Part shown: positions 1 to 10,189 of the stretch, piece by piece
Numbering within the stretch: the stretch's first letter is position 1
Layout: the number at the start of each line of letters is the position of its first letter
Assembly (NCBI GenBank): GCA_037953745.1
Contig: JBAKBP010000204.1
Location: 186,001 to 250,000, forward strand
Direction: 5' to 3'
Origin: Lithodes maja
Lineage: Eukaryota; Arthropoda; Malacostraca; Decapoda; Lithodidae
Length of the DNA stretch: 64,000 nt
Notes under the pieces: model-generated
Seen by the model: only the letters and a program-made list of their open reading frames with translations
Told to the model about the DNA's origin: nothing
Database searches by the model: none
Position numbers and translations under genes: made by a program

Positions 1-61
1 AAGGTTTACCTTAAAATGATAAAGATTAGGGCTACACACTTCGATCATTCTTATATACATT

Positions 62-450
62 CTTATATTGCATCTCTCTCGCTATTCTATCGCTGCTACA
101 ATAATAAATGTTCCTCAGAGTTTTTCCAGTGTATACCACCTCTACGTAGGGTACGTGGTACCCGTCTTGCAACACAATCCCACCCCTACTCTGTGCAACT
201 CTCCAACTCAAGAGTGAAATGTTATTCTCAATCTTTCTTCTATTCTACTGCTGAGCTCTGGAACTCTCTCCCAGAATCAGTCTTTCCCTCTTTCTTTGAC
301 TTAAATTGCTTCAAACTCCGTGTGTCAAGGCATTTTGGCTCGAACATCCCTTGATTTTGGCCATGTCACTCTTTCAACTCTGGGGGAGGCACTCGATACA
401 GGCAGTTCTGCCTTTTGTCTTCCTCACTCACATAGAAAGAAAAAAAAAGC
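62..450 (+). mobile_element. 5'-truncated LINE fragment (C-terminal RT region and 3' UTR)
   Basis: The translation from about position 62 to the stop near 354 is closely similar to the last ~95 residues of the 1003-aa LINE protein at 3714-6725 (shared SLFYR.YNN, RGTRLATQSHPYS, SELWNSLPESVFPS and FKLRVSRHFGSN blocks). The following ~95 bases match that element's 3' UTR and end in an A-rich tail near 440-450. It is a dead 5'-truncated insertion; the small ORF at 16-354 is the relic of the C-terminus, not a host gene. Confidence 0.9.
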
Positions 451-775
451 TTAGGAAGGATCTGTGGGAATAAAAAAGGTTACAAGGTTACAAACCCTCT
501 GACTCCCATATAGCCTACCCTTCCTAATCTGAATAAAATCGTTTCTTAACCCCTTCCTTACCGAGGATGTATTTTGTGTTGTTCCAGCTGTGTTTAGACG
601 ATTGTATGCAGCTTAGGAGGATACTGTGGTATCTAAAATTCATAATCGAGATAGTTTGAAGCCTTTTAATTGCTACACGTCCTCCCTAAGCTGGATAAAA
701 TCGTCTAATAATATCCAGATTACAATGACAAATACAAAACTTTATCCTGGCTGTCATTAGACGGTTTCATACAGC
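451..775. repeat. Degenerate dispersed/tandem repeat flanking the Harbinger-like element
   Basis: No gene seen. Short motifs recur at irregular spacing: TTAGGAAGGATCTGTGGGAA (about 450), a relative near 612, and CCTTCCTAATCTGAATAAAA (about 520). The same motifs continue at 2649-2910, so the DNA transposon between them split an older repeat. A TTAACCCCTTCC half-site resembling a piggyBac-type end lies at 546. Confidence 0.55.
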
Positions 776-1017
776 TTATGCTGGGGTCACACATTCATGT
801 ATACGCTCCCGTACGAAGGTTTATTGGTAGTTGGCAACCGAATACTTAAAACGTAAATGAGATTGTGTCTAGTCGTGGGGGTTGGTACGCATGGCGGGAG
901 TAGCCACGCTGGTCTGGGAGGTGGTGGGTGCGGCCAAGGCCGCCCGGTATGTTTTGGATTTCGAATCAGATACGTGGCTCGCGCTCACATATGTCAAAAG
1001 TCGGGAAATCATACGTC

Positions 1018-1063
1018 TGACCGGGCTAGCTGCTACGTCTTACGGGAGCAGCTAGCCCGGTCA
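1018..1063. repeat. Perfect 17-bp inverted repeat (hairpin) inside the Harbinger-like element
   Basis: TGACCGGGCTAGCTGCT at 1018-1034 is exactly reverse-complemented at 1047-1063, leaving a 12-base loop. It is GC-rich and would extrude readily. It sits in the left subterminal part of the element. Confidence 0.9.
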
Positions 1064-1296
1064 AACGTAAGCTTCTCCCGTCAACCGTAAAATATTCCCA
1101 TCAAACGGGAAAGTTTACGTTAGTCCGGCCGCATCTGGCAGAATCGCCGCACTGCGGGTTGGCGGGAAGACGCGGCACCGTTGTACGGTGGGGCCAACGG
1201 GGACCAGCGGGGGACACTCCAGTCACATCTCTCACCACACCGGAGCAGCAACCAACAAGCCAACCCTGCCACCCTCTGCACCCTGCAGAAAACAAA

Positions 1297-1880
1297 TCGT
1301 AGCAGCGAAACGACTGCACCTATGGCTTTCATATTTTTACCACATGTACCTTACCCTTTAGGCTACCCACCACAAAAATCCCAAATCCCTCATCCCACCC
1401 ACTCGCTGACTGTCGGTCCCGTCAGAAGGAAAACAAAGGAAAATCTGTGGCGGCGAAACGACTGCACCAATCGGTTCCATATTTGTGTGACAAGTCCCTT
1501 ACCCTTCTGCCTTCCCCCCACCACACCCCCAACCGCCTCCCACCACCCACTTCCAGCGTATCCGTACGAAGATAAGGAAAAAAAGGAAAATCTGTGGCGG
1601 CGAAACTACCTCACCAATCGGTTCCATATTTGTATGACAAGTCCCTTACCCTTCTGCCTTCCCCCCACCACACCCCCAACCGCCTCCCACCACCCACTTC
1701 CAGCGTATGTATCCGTACGAAGATAAGGAAAAAAAGGAAAATCCGTGGTGGCGAAACTACCTCACCAATCTGCTTCATATGTGTAACACAAGTCAATTAC
1801 CCTTCTACCTTCCCCCAACCAACCCCAAAACCACCCTCCCACCCATACATTCCGATACCATAAAAGTCTCTGTAGTCTAT
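1297..1880. repeat. 147-151 bp tandem repeat, about 3.5-4 units
   Basis: The block around TCTGTGGCGGCGAAAC recurs at 1297 (diverged), 1444, 1591 and 1742, giving steps of 147, 147 and 151 bases. Each unit is C-rich on the plus strand (runs such as CCCCCCACCACACC). The proline/histidine-rich ORFs here are by-products of the repeat. Confidence 0.85.
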
Positions 1881-2651
1881 AGTGTCTTTTCAGCTACTTT
1901 CGGGACCATCGGGGACCTGATTTCTGGCAAGGAGGGGAGTGTTTTTTTTTACCATTATCCTTCCTTTCTCTCCCAACTTGATAGATTTAGCCAAAAAAAA
2001 AAAAAAAAAAAAAAAAAGAAAAAAAAACTGGCACTGGCAGAAGCACACCGTCAAAATTGGCTGGCACTCAGCGGGTTACAAGGATGAATGGTCTTTCCTC
2101 TATAAAGGGAGTTCACAAAATTGAACTCCTCCAGGATGAATTCCGCGATGTTGTTCATGGTGCCGATGAAGGACTGGGAATGGGAATGGTGTGGCCATTC
2201 CTGCCCTTTTGTAGTTCCCAGATTCCAACCCAGACCTACGTGGTTGACAAAGACTGTCTTTGTCTGTGTTTGGACAGACTGGGTGTGCCTACGATTGTTC
2301 GGAAACGGTCCACGTAAGTCCTAAAAACTCCCAAGACGTACGGCCTCAGCTACGCAGGTATTGTGGGGGCGTGGCCATGGGCGTGGCCTGTGTTCCCGCA
2401 AATCGGGCAGCCCAGGCGGACTAACGGGGACATGCTTACGCAAGTCGCAAGCACGTACGTAGTTCCATACGACTACATTACATCTGACGTAACACTGGCC
2501 CCGTCACGGTACACGTATGTCAGGAAGTGCAATAGTCGTAGTCTATACGGGCGTACACGGCCGGACTACGCCCGTCAGAACACAAAATTGGCGATCACGC
2601 CTGACGGGAGCATACGGGAGCGATATACGTGAATGTGTGACCCCAGCATTA

Positions 2652-2940
2652 GGAAGGATCTGTGGGAATTTTATGGGTACAGACTCTCAATTAACCCTCT
2701 GACTCCCATACACCCTTCCTAATCTGAATAAAATAGTCTAATAATAGCCAGAAAACAGAACATAAATGGGTAAACTATCTCAATCAAACCTCTGACTTCT
2801 ACACACCCTTCCTAATCCGAATAAAATCGCCTAATAATGACCATTAATCATAACACTATCTCAATTAACTCTCCAATTTCCACATACCCTTCCTAATCTG
2901 AATAAAATCGTTGACGGGGTATAAATAATATATATAATTC
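2652..2940. repeat. Degenerate tandem repeat, 81-93 bp units
   Basis: CCCTTCCTAATCTGAATAAA recurs at about 2713, 2806 and 2887, each followed by an AAATCG/TCTAATAATA stretch. It continues the repeat seen at 451-775 on the other side of the Harbinger-like element. Confidence 0.7.
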
Positions 2941-2949
2941 TTCGTAATC

Positions 2950-3262
<313 letters not shown>

Positions 3263-3604
3263 GGGTAATGAGCATGATAGAGACAAATGCCTAAGATGAC
3301 TGTAACAAGTGTCCATCCAACATGGATAGAGTGATAGGAAACCACATTCAAGGTACATTAGAGTCAAATTGTCTGGACACACAAAGCCTGAAGCAGTTCC
3401 TCAAAATGTACTGGATCGCTAAATATCAACTTTTGCAACATTCAGGGCATTTCCTCTAACTTTCACTCTGTGGAACACTACCTTTCCCCCAACAAACCTG
3501 CTCTTCTTTTTCTCACAGACTCAGGTGTCTGAAGCAACTTCCAGCAACTTCCCTTCTCTGTTTCCTCCTACTTTCTCTATCCTAGTTTCAAAGCCAAAGG
3601 TGGA

Positions 3605-6600
3605 TGTTTTTTTTGTTTTTTTTTTTGTTTTTCTATGTGATTGAGGGAGGTAAAAGGCATAACTGCCTATAGCGAGTGCCTCCCCCATAGTTGAAAGAGT
3701 GACAGGGCCAAAATCAAGGGACGTTCGAGCCAAAATGCCTGGACACACGGAGTTTGAAGCAATTTAAGTCATAGGAAGAGGGAAAGACTGATTCTGGGAG
3801 AGAGTTCCAGAGCTCAGATGTAGAGTAGAAGAAAGTTTGAGAGTAACGTTTCACTCTTGGGTTGGAGAGTTGCACAGAGTAGGGGTGGGATTGAGTTGCA
3901 AGACGGGTACCACGTGCCCTACGTAAAGGAGGTGGTATGCACTGGGATAGCTCTGAGGAACACTGATTATTATAGTAGCGATAGAATAGCGAGAGAGATG
4001 CAACATTGCGGCGAAGAGAGAGAGATTGCAGAGAGTTGGTGAGTGGACGGGAGTTAATGATACGAAAGGCCTTCCTTTCAACTTTGTCTAGGAGAGCGGT
4101 GTGAGAGGAACCTCCCCACACATGTGAACAATACTCAATACAAGGGCGCACTATGCCCCTGTACAGAGCAAGAAGCTGTGCAGGGGAAAAGAACCCCCTA
4201 AGGCGGTTGAGCACACCCAGCTTCTGGGAGGCTGCCTTAGCAAGACTGGTAATATGGTCCTTCCAAATGAGAGCAGAAGAAAAAGAGACACCAAGAATAT
4301 TGAGAGAAGATGAAGGGTTGATTTTTGTATTGTTGAAGAATAAGGGATAGTCCGCTGGGAGATCCTGACGGGTAGATAGATGGAGAAATTGGGTTTTGGA
4401 AGCATTAAAATTAACAAGGTTTTCTCTGCCCCAATTGGAAATAGTATTTAGATCAGAATTTAAGAGTTCTATGGCTTCATTACGTTTGTCGTTGAGGGAT
4501 TGCTGGCTGGGACGTTCTGAAAAACTAATGGAGTAGTGTAAGGTTGAGTCGTCTGCGTATGAATGGATGGGAATTAAGGTACAGTTAAGGAGATCATTTA
4601 TAAAAATTAGAAAGAGAATAGGAGATAGGACAGAGCCCTGAGGAACACCGGAGTTTATAGGGTGAGGAAGTGAACAATGGCCGTCCACAACCGCAGCTAT
4701 GGAACGGCCGGAAAGGAAATTAGAGACAAAGGCACAGATGGAGGGATAGAAACCGAAGGAGGGTAGTTTAGAAATTAAAGATTTATGCCAGACTCTATCG
4801 AAGGCTTTCGATATGTCTAGTGCAATAGAAAAAGTCTCACCGAAGTCCCGAAAGGAGGATGACCAAGAGTTAGTAAGATATGAAAGAAGATCACCAGTAG
4901 AGCGACCCTTAAGGAAGCCATACTGGCGATCTGAGAGCAGATTATAAGAAGAGAAATGCTTAAGAAATTTGGAAGCAAGAATAGTTTCAAAAACTTTAGA
5001 AAGACAAGAGATAAGAGCAATTGGACGATAGTTGGAGGGTTGAGAGCGGTCACCCTTCTTTGGGACAGGTTGAATGTGAGCAAACTTCCAGCATGAAGGG
5101 AAGACGTTAGAGGATAGACAGAGACGAAAGAGTTTGCCTAGGCAGGGAGTCAGCACGGAAGCACAGTTTTTGAGAACAACAGGAGGAACACCGTCCGGAC
5201 CGTACGCCTTATTAGTGTTAAGCCCAGAGAGGGTAGAAAGTACATCTTTAGAAGAGATTAGGATATTAGGCATAAGTAAGAGAGAGGAGGGCGGAGAGGG
5301 AGGAATAGCACCGGAATCATCCAAGGTGGAGTTTCTAGCAAAAGTTTGAGCGAAGAGTTTAGCTTTGTCAGAGGAAGAAGTGATGGTTGTGCCATCAGAG
5401 TGGGAAAGGGGAGGGAAAGACGAGGAAGAGAAATTGTTGGAGAGGTTTTTGGCTAGATGCCAGAAAGCTTGGGAAGAGCTAGAGTTGGATAGTTCAGTGC
5501 ATTTATTATTGATGAAAGAGTGTTTGGCAAGTCGAAGAACAGATTTGGCTTGATTCCGGGCAGAAACATATGAAGAATGAGAGTCTTGAGTTTTAAGGCG
5601 TCGGTACCGTTTGAATGCTTCCTCCTTATTGCGGACAGCAGTAGAACAGGCGTGAGTAAACCAAGATTTTTTAGCATTAGTCTGAGAGAAAGAGAATGGA
5701 ATGTATGCTTCCATGCCCGATAGGATTACCTCGGTAATGCGTTCAGCACTCTCCGAGGGTCCTCGGCCATGGAAGCAGAAATCATTCCATGGGAAATCAA
5801 AGAAGTACTGCCGAAGAGCCTCCCAGTCGGCAGCGCCAAAGTGCCACAAGCGCCGCCGGCTAGGAGGATCGGGTGGCTGTACTGGAGAGATAGGACAGGT
5901 GACAGAGATTAGTTTATGGTCGGAGGAGCCCAAAGGAGAGAAAAGATCGACAGTATAAGAAGAAGGGTTAGAAGTTAGAAACAGGTCAAGAATGTTGGGC
6001 CGATCTCCGATGCGATCCGGGATACGGGTGGGTTGCTGAACTAACTGCTCTAGGTCATTTAGGATAGAAAAGATGTAGGCTTGTTCACCAGGTGGATCAG
6101 TAGTGTGAGAGGAGAGCCATTGGCGGTGGTGAACGTTGAAATCTCCTAAGATGGAGATTTCTGAGAAAGGAGAAATGGATAGAATGTGTTCCACTGTAGA
6201 GTTTAGATAGTCAAAGAATTTAGGAAAGTTGGTAGAGTTAGGGGAAAGATAGACAGCACAGAAATATTTAGTAAGAGAATGACAGGAAAGTTTGAGCCAT
6301 AAAGTTGAGAATTCAGAGGAGTCGAAATCGGGAACACGAGAGCAAGTGAGTTTGTTGTGCACATATGCACAACATCCGCCATTGGCTTTGAAACTAGGAT
6401 AGAGAAAGTAGGAGGATACAGAGAAGGGGTTGCTGGATGTTGCTACAGACACCTGGGTTTCGGTGAGGAAGAGAAGATCAGGTTTGTAGGAGGAGAGATG
6501 GTGCTCAACAGAGTGAAAGTTAGAGGAAAGTCCGCGAATGTTGCAGAAATTAATAGAAAGAGTAACAGGCCGAGGTCCAGGTAATTGTGTGGGGTCGTCA

Positions 6601-6928
6601 GGGGATGGTCGGTCGGGTGAGGGGGCATTTATGGTCCCCCCCCCTGGGGACTCCGAGGCTGGTCTAAAATTCATCATTTTGTGATTTTTTAATTTTGGTG
6701 TGGAGGAATGAAGTGTGGTGTGCATGTTTAGTGTAGTGAAATGGATAGGAGGAGGAGGTGTTTGTGAGAGCTAGCTGGATTGCTCTCAGTGTAAATGAGG
6801 CACAAAGAAAATCAGTAAGAGAGGCCAAGCAAATGAAACAGGAGTTCCAGCGACTCTATCACATGCCTATAACCTCACCTGGGTCTAGCCCTGATCGATT
6901 GGTGCCTACAATCTCCCCACCATACACT
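3605..6928 (-). mobile_element. Apparently full-length APE-type LINE inserted in opposite orientation into an older copy of itself
   Basis: The minus-strand element runs from a 5' end close to 6928 to an A-rich tail visible as T/G-T runs at 3608-3632. It contains one long ORF (3714-6725), a ~200-bp 5' leader and a ~105-bp 3' UTR that matches the one at 355-450. The flanking plus-strand LINE breaks at GGTGGATG (3604) and resumes at TGTTGTGTATATG (6929), exactly adjoining positions of the same family sequence, which defines the insertion. No upstream ORF1 is visible, so either the family has one ORF or this copy lacks its 5' part. Confidence 0.85.
3714..6725 (-). CDS. LINE endonuclease/reverse transcriptase polyprotein (Jockey/CR1-group-like)
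   Basis: This 1003-aa uninterrupted ORF encodes the retrotransposition enzyme of a non-LTR element: it would nick target DNA and prime cDNA synthesis from the nick. Residues ~55-275 form an AP-endonuclease-like domain with N62 (INFCNIRG), E89 (LTET), D195/N197 (GDFN) and S268-D269-H270. A linker follows, then RT at ~550-800 with SNYRPIALISCLSKVFE, ALDISKAFD, SGVPQGSVLSPILF and the catalytic YADD near 722-725. The C-terminal ~200 residues include the WNSLP block shared with fragments at 62-354. All key residues are present, so the copy could be competent or only recently silenced. The first Met (6725) is chosen by length; an in-frame Met at residue 17 or 18 is also possible. Clade assignment is by eye. 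Confidence 0.9.
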   Translation of the reverse strand: MHTTLHSSTPKLKNHKMMNFRPASESPGGGTINAPSPDRPSPDDPTQLPGPRPVTLSINFCNIRGLSSNFHSVEHHLSSYKPDLLFLTETQVSVATSSNPFSVSSYFLYPSFKANGGCCAYVHNKLTCSRVPDFDSSEFSTLWLKLSCHSLTKYFCAVYLSPNSTNFPKFFDYLNSTVEHILSISPFSEISILGDFNVHHRQWLSSHTTDPPGEQAYIFSILNDLEQLVQQPTRIPDRIGDRPNILDLFLTSNPSSYTVDLFSPLGSSDHKLISVTCPISPVQPPDPPSRRRLWHFGAADWEALRQYFFDFPWNDFCFHGRGPSESAERITEVILSGMEAYIPFSFSQTNAKKSWFTHACSTAVRNKEEAFKRYRRLKTQDSHSSYVSARNQAKSVLRLAKHSFINNKCTELSNSSSSQAFWHLAKNLSNNFSSSSFPPLSHSDGTTITSSSDKAKLFAQTFARNSTLDDSGAIPPSPPSSLLLMPNILISSKDVLSTLSGLNTNKAYGPDGVPPVVLKNCASVLTPCLGKLFRLCLSSNVFPSCWKFAHIQPVPKKGDRSQPSNYRPIALISCLSKVFETILASKFLKHFSSYNLLSDRQYGFLKGRSTGDLLSYLTNSWSSSFRDFGETFSIALDISKAFDRVWHKSLISKLPSFGFYPSICAFVSNFLSGRSIAAVVDGHCSLPHPINSGVPQGSVLSPILFLIFINDLLNCTLIPIHSYADDSTLHYSISFSERPSQQSLNDKRNEAIELLNSDLNTISNWGRENLVNFNASKTQFLHLSTRQDLPADYPLFFNNTKINPSSSLNILGVSFSSALIWKDHITSLAKAASQKLGVLNRLRGFFSPAQLLALYRGIVRPCIEYCSHVWGGSSHTALLDKVERKAFRIINSRPLTNSLQSLSLRRNVASLSLFYRYYNNQCSSELSQCIPPPLRRARGTRLATQSHPYSVQLSNPRVKRYSQTFFYSTSELWNSLPESVFPSSYDLNCFKLRVSRHFGSNVP

Positions 6929-7322
6929 GTTGTGTATATGTGCACAACAAACTCACTTTCTTTAAAGTTCCCGACTTCGACTTCTCTGAATTCTTAACTT
7001 TATGGCTCAAACTTTCCTGTCATTCTCAAACTAAATATTTCTGCGCTGTCTATCTGTCCACCAACTCTACCGACTTTCTTAAGTTCTTTGACTATCTTAC
7101 CTATAAAGTGGAACACATTCTATCCATCTCTCCCTTCTCTGAAATCTTCATCTTAGGAGATTTTATTGTTCACCACCACCAATGGCTCTCCTCTAATATC
7201 ACTGACCAACCTAGTGAACAAACCTACATCTTTTTTATCCTAAATGACCTAGAGCAGTTAGTCCAGCATCCTACCCGTATCCCGGACCGCCTTGGAGATC
7301 AGCCCAACATTCTAGACTTATT

Positions 7323-7906
7323 CTATCTATTTATCTATTGCCTGACGCCGTGATCCCCGAAGGGGTGGCCACGAATGAACCGCCCCCATGCACCTCTGTC
7401 TCCAGTCAGTCGAAGCCCCTCCTCCCAACCAGCAACGCCTTCGTTCATATACTTCCTCACTCCATCCTTCCACCTCTCTTTCGGTTTATATCTCCCTCTC
7501 TGTCCTTCTACCTCGCTCTCGTACACCCTCTTAGTCATTCTCTCGCTTCCCATATGTTCCATATGGCCAAACCATCTCAAGGTGTTCCTTTTCACACTTT
7601 CCAGCACATCTACCTCCACACCACACCTCCTTCTTACTTCCTCATTCGTCTGTCTATCCCTCCATGTAACTCTGCACGCACTTCTCAAGTAACTCATTTC
7701 CACCCCTCTCACTCTTGGTCTGAGTCTCTTCTCAAACGTCCATGCTTCGCTTCCGTAAGTCAGTGTCGAGATTACCACACTGTCATGCAAGGACTTCTTC
7801 ACTTCCATACTGACCACCCTATTTCTTGTTACTGCTTTCAGCGTTCCTACAACCCTCTTCTCCTGCACTTCTTCATCCATAGTCCCATCTTTACTCAACA
7901 CACTGC
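7323..7906 (-). mobile_element. 3' fragment of a second LINE type with target-site duplication
   Basis: The minus-strand ORF 7335-7901 (188 aa) is the C-terminal part of a non-LTR reverse transcriptase downstream of the catalytic core: LTYGSEAWT, WRDRQTNEEV, LRWFGHMEHM and a terminal GVRQ. This tail type is common in RTE/R4-like LINEs. It ends in an (ATAGATAA)-like 3' tail. CTAGACTTATT (7312-7322) and CTAGACTAGTT (7907-7917) flank it as an 11-bp target duplication with two mismatches. It interrupts the older plus-strand LINE exactly between its NILDL and NPSS codons. Confidence 0.8.
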
Positions 7907-8659
7907 CTAGACTAGTTATAAACTCTTAATCCTTCTACTTACGCTGTAAACTTTTTCTCGCCGTTGGGCTCCTCCGATCACAACCTTATCTCTCTTACGG
8001 CCATCTGATCCTCCCAGCCGGCGGCGTTTGAGGCACTTTGGCGCTGCCGACTGGGAGGCTCTTTGGCAAGACTTATTTTATTTCCCTTGGAATGATTTTT
8101 GCTTTCGTGGCCGGGGACCCTCGGAGAGTGCTGAACGCAACCGAGGTAATCCTTTCAGGCATGGAGGTATACATTCCATTTTCTTTCTCTCAGTCTAATG
8201 CAAAAAATATCTTTGTTTACTCACACTTGAATCTACTGTTAAAAAAAAGGAGGAAGCATTCAAACAGTAGGCCTACCGTCACCTTCAAACTCAAGAATCC
8301 CATATAATACTTCTATGTTTCTGCCCGGAATCAAGCCAAATCAGTTCTTCGATGTGCCAAAAATTCTTTCATCAATTATGATGTTCTGAACTTTCCAACT
8401 CTAGCTCTTCCCAAGCTTTCTGGCATCTAGCCAAAAAAAACTCTCCTACAATTTTACTTCCTCGTCTTTCCCTCTTTTCCACTCTGACGGCACCACCATC
8501 CCTTCTTCCTCTGATAAAGCTCAACTCTTTGCTTAATATTTCACTAAAAACTCCACCTTGGATGATTCCAGGACTATTTCTCCCTCTCCTACCCACTCTC
8601 TCTCTCTTACTTATGCCTAATATCTTAATCAATTTTAAGGATGTAGTTTCTGCCTTCTT

Positions 8660-9090
8660 TCTCTTCTTCATCGCTTCCTTCCTTCCTCCCGCCCATCTTC
8701 CCTTCCTTTCTTTCTTTCTTCCTTCCTTCCTTCCTTCCCGTCCTCCCTTCCTTCGTTCCCCTCTCCCTTCCTTCCTTCCTTCTTCCCTTCCTCTCTTCCT
8801 TCCATCCTTCCTTCCTTCCTCCCATCCATCCGTCCTTCCTTCTTTCCTCCCACCCTTCCTTCCTTCCTTCCTTCCGTCCTTCCTTCCTTCCACCCTTCCT
8901 TCCTTCCTTCCTCCCTTCCTTCCTCCCTTCCTTCCATCCTTCCTTCCGTCCTTCCTCCCACCCTTCCTTCCTTCCTTCCTCCCTTCCTTTCTTCCCCTCT
9001 TCCTCCCTTCCTTTCTTCCCCTCTTCCTTCCTTCCTTCCTTCCTTCTTTCCTTCCTTCCTCCCATCCTTCCTTCCTCCCGTTCTCCATTC
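8660..9090. repeat. (TTCC)n microsatellite
   Basis: About 430 bases of CTTCC/CTTT/CCATCC variants. It truncates the plus-strand LINE copy. The lysine/arginine/glycine-rich ORFs on the minus strand and leucine/proline/serine-rich ones on the plus strand are translation artefacts. Confidence 0.95.
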
Positions 9091-9243
9091 CACCAGTTCA
9101 GTACAATGCATAGAGAGCCTCCTTGGAATGGACAGCAAGGTCTCTGAAACACTAACCATTCCTCGTGACTCCTTGTAGCCCTCTCATGTGAGCTGTGGCC
9201 TAATTTGACATTGATTTTATGATGATATAATTCATTAGACCTC

Positions 9244-9246
<3 letters not shown>

Positions 9247-9290
<44 letters not shown>
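9247..9290. repeat. (CT)n microsatellite
   Basis: About 21 CT dinucleotides, followed by AT-rich DNA. Confidence 0.95.
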
Positions 9291-9291
<1 letters not shown>

Positions 9292-9361
9292 CTATTTATT
9301 TAAGCTTGCTGGAGGTCTAGGGAGGGGGAAAATATATGAAACCTGACTGTACACTGCAATA

Positions 9362-9726
9362 AACCAAGGGTATACAAAAAGGGTACAGATCACTGGGTAT
9401 ATTGATGATGATTTACCTTGCTATCCTTGTATCAGATGGGTTTGTTACCACCAATATACCTTTACATGGCTAGATTATTAAAGGTATATAAGATCATTGG
9501 GTATATTGATGGTGATTTACCTTTCTATCCTTGTATCAGATGGGTATGATAAAGGTATATAAGATCACTGGGTATATTGATGGTGATTTACCTTGCTATC
9601 CTTGTATTAGATGGGTATGGTAAAGGTATATAAGATCATTGGGTATATTGATGGTGATTTACCTTTCTATCCTTGTATCAGATGGGTTTGTTACCACCAA
9701 TATACCTTTACATGGCTAGATTATTA
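9362..9726. repeat. 71-bp tandem repeat with duplicated flanking segment
   Basis: GGGTATATTGATGGTGATTT recurs at about 9395, 9499, 9570 and 9641 (steps 104, 71, 71). A longer segment containing GTTACCACCAATATACC and CATGGCTAGATTATTA occurs at both 9435-9480 and 9681-9726, so a larger block was duplicated as well. Confidence 0.85.
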
Positions 9727-10189
9727 TGGAGTGAGATGGGGGACAAAAGAACAATAGGAGGTGGAAGCACTAGCATCAAAACAACTCCTGTCACCACGCC
9801 ACCAAGGCAAGAGGACATAAGAGCCTCGTCACCATGTCAGGCCCGGGTCGCCACCATCACCTCGCCACTTCCCCCGACCCCAGGAAAGGACCTAACGTAA
9901 GGCTAATAACCGACACCACCAGGGAAACCAGAGAAGTCTACTACCAACGTCAGGGAAGGGATATCTTCCATAAGACCCAAACTACCACGCGCCCATCTTG
10001 CCCAGAGACACATATCATCCTCCGAGCAGAACCGCCCTTCTAAACCTGAGATGCGCAGCCGGAAGGAACGACGGAACTGGTAAGACCTCTCCAGCCAAAA
10101 CCATAAGCAGTACAGTTGGAACGATATTGTAGTTCACACTGGTAGACTAGATATCTGGAAGACTTGGGCTAATATCCGAGAAAGTGCCT
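9727..10189. other. No gene recognised
   Basis: A 69-75 aa ORF pair at 9673-10043 has no recognisable domain and no conserved pattern. I see only unique-looking, moderately GC-rich DNA. Confidence 0.4.

Larger units (their letters stand above)
779..2648. mobile_element. Non-autonomous DNA transposon with TTA target duplication, PIF/Harbinger-like
   Basis: The left end (779 onward) begins TGCTGGGGTCACACATTCA and the right end (2648 backward) reads the same on the other strand. The inverted repeats match over about 34 bp with a few mismatches. TTA occurs directly outside both ends (776-778 and 2649-2651). Removing the element and one TTA gives a sequence like the paralogous repeat near 447-470, which acts as an empty site. 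A 3-bp TTA/TAA duplication is the hallmark of PIF/Harbinger elements. The 1.87 kb interior has no transposase ORF; it holds a hairpin, a 147-bp tandem repeat and an A-run at 1993-2027, so it is non-autonomous. Confidence 0.8.
3414..8655 (+). pseudogene. Older plus-strand LINE copy, split by two later insertions
   Basis: Plus-strand segments 3414-3604, 6929-7322 and 7907-8655 match consecutive parts of the 1003-aa LINE protein: endonuclease start (INFCNIQGISSNFHSVEH), middle (YLSTNSTDFLKFFDYL, FILGDFIVHHHQW), then the SSDH region and the linker up to MPNILINFKDVVSA just before the RT. The gaps are filled by the minus-strand LINE (3605-6928) and by another LINE's 3' end (7323-7906). It carries stops and frameshifts and ends in a TTCC microsatellite. 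The GDFN motif reads GDFI, which would itself impair the endonuclease. Confidence 0.85.

Noticed and set aside
2057..2632. Small ORFs (61-89 aa) in the Harbinger-like element as a transposase remnant
   Set aside because: No DDE or Myb-like pattern was recognisable.
8372..9159. Long Lys/Arg/Gly/Glu-rich ORFs on the minus strand and Leu/Pro/Ser-rich ORF on the plus strand
   Set aside because: Pure translation of a TTCC microsatellite; composition and overlap in several frames show no coding constraint.
9673..10043. Candidate host exon
   Set aside because: The short ORFs have no domain, no splice-site pair that I can support and lie between tandem arrays.
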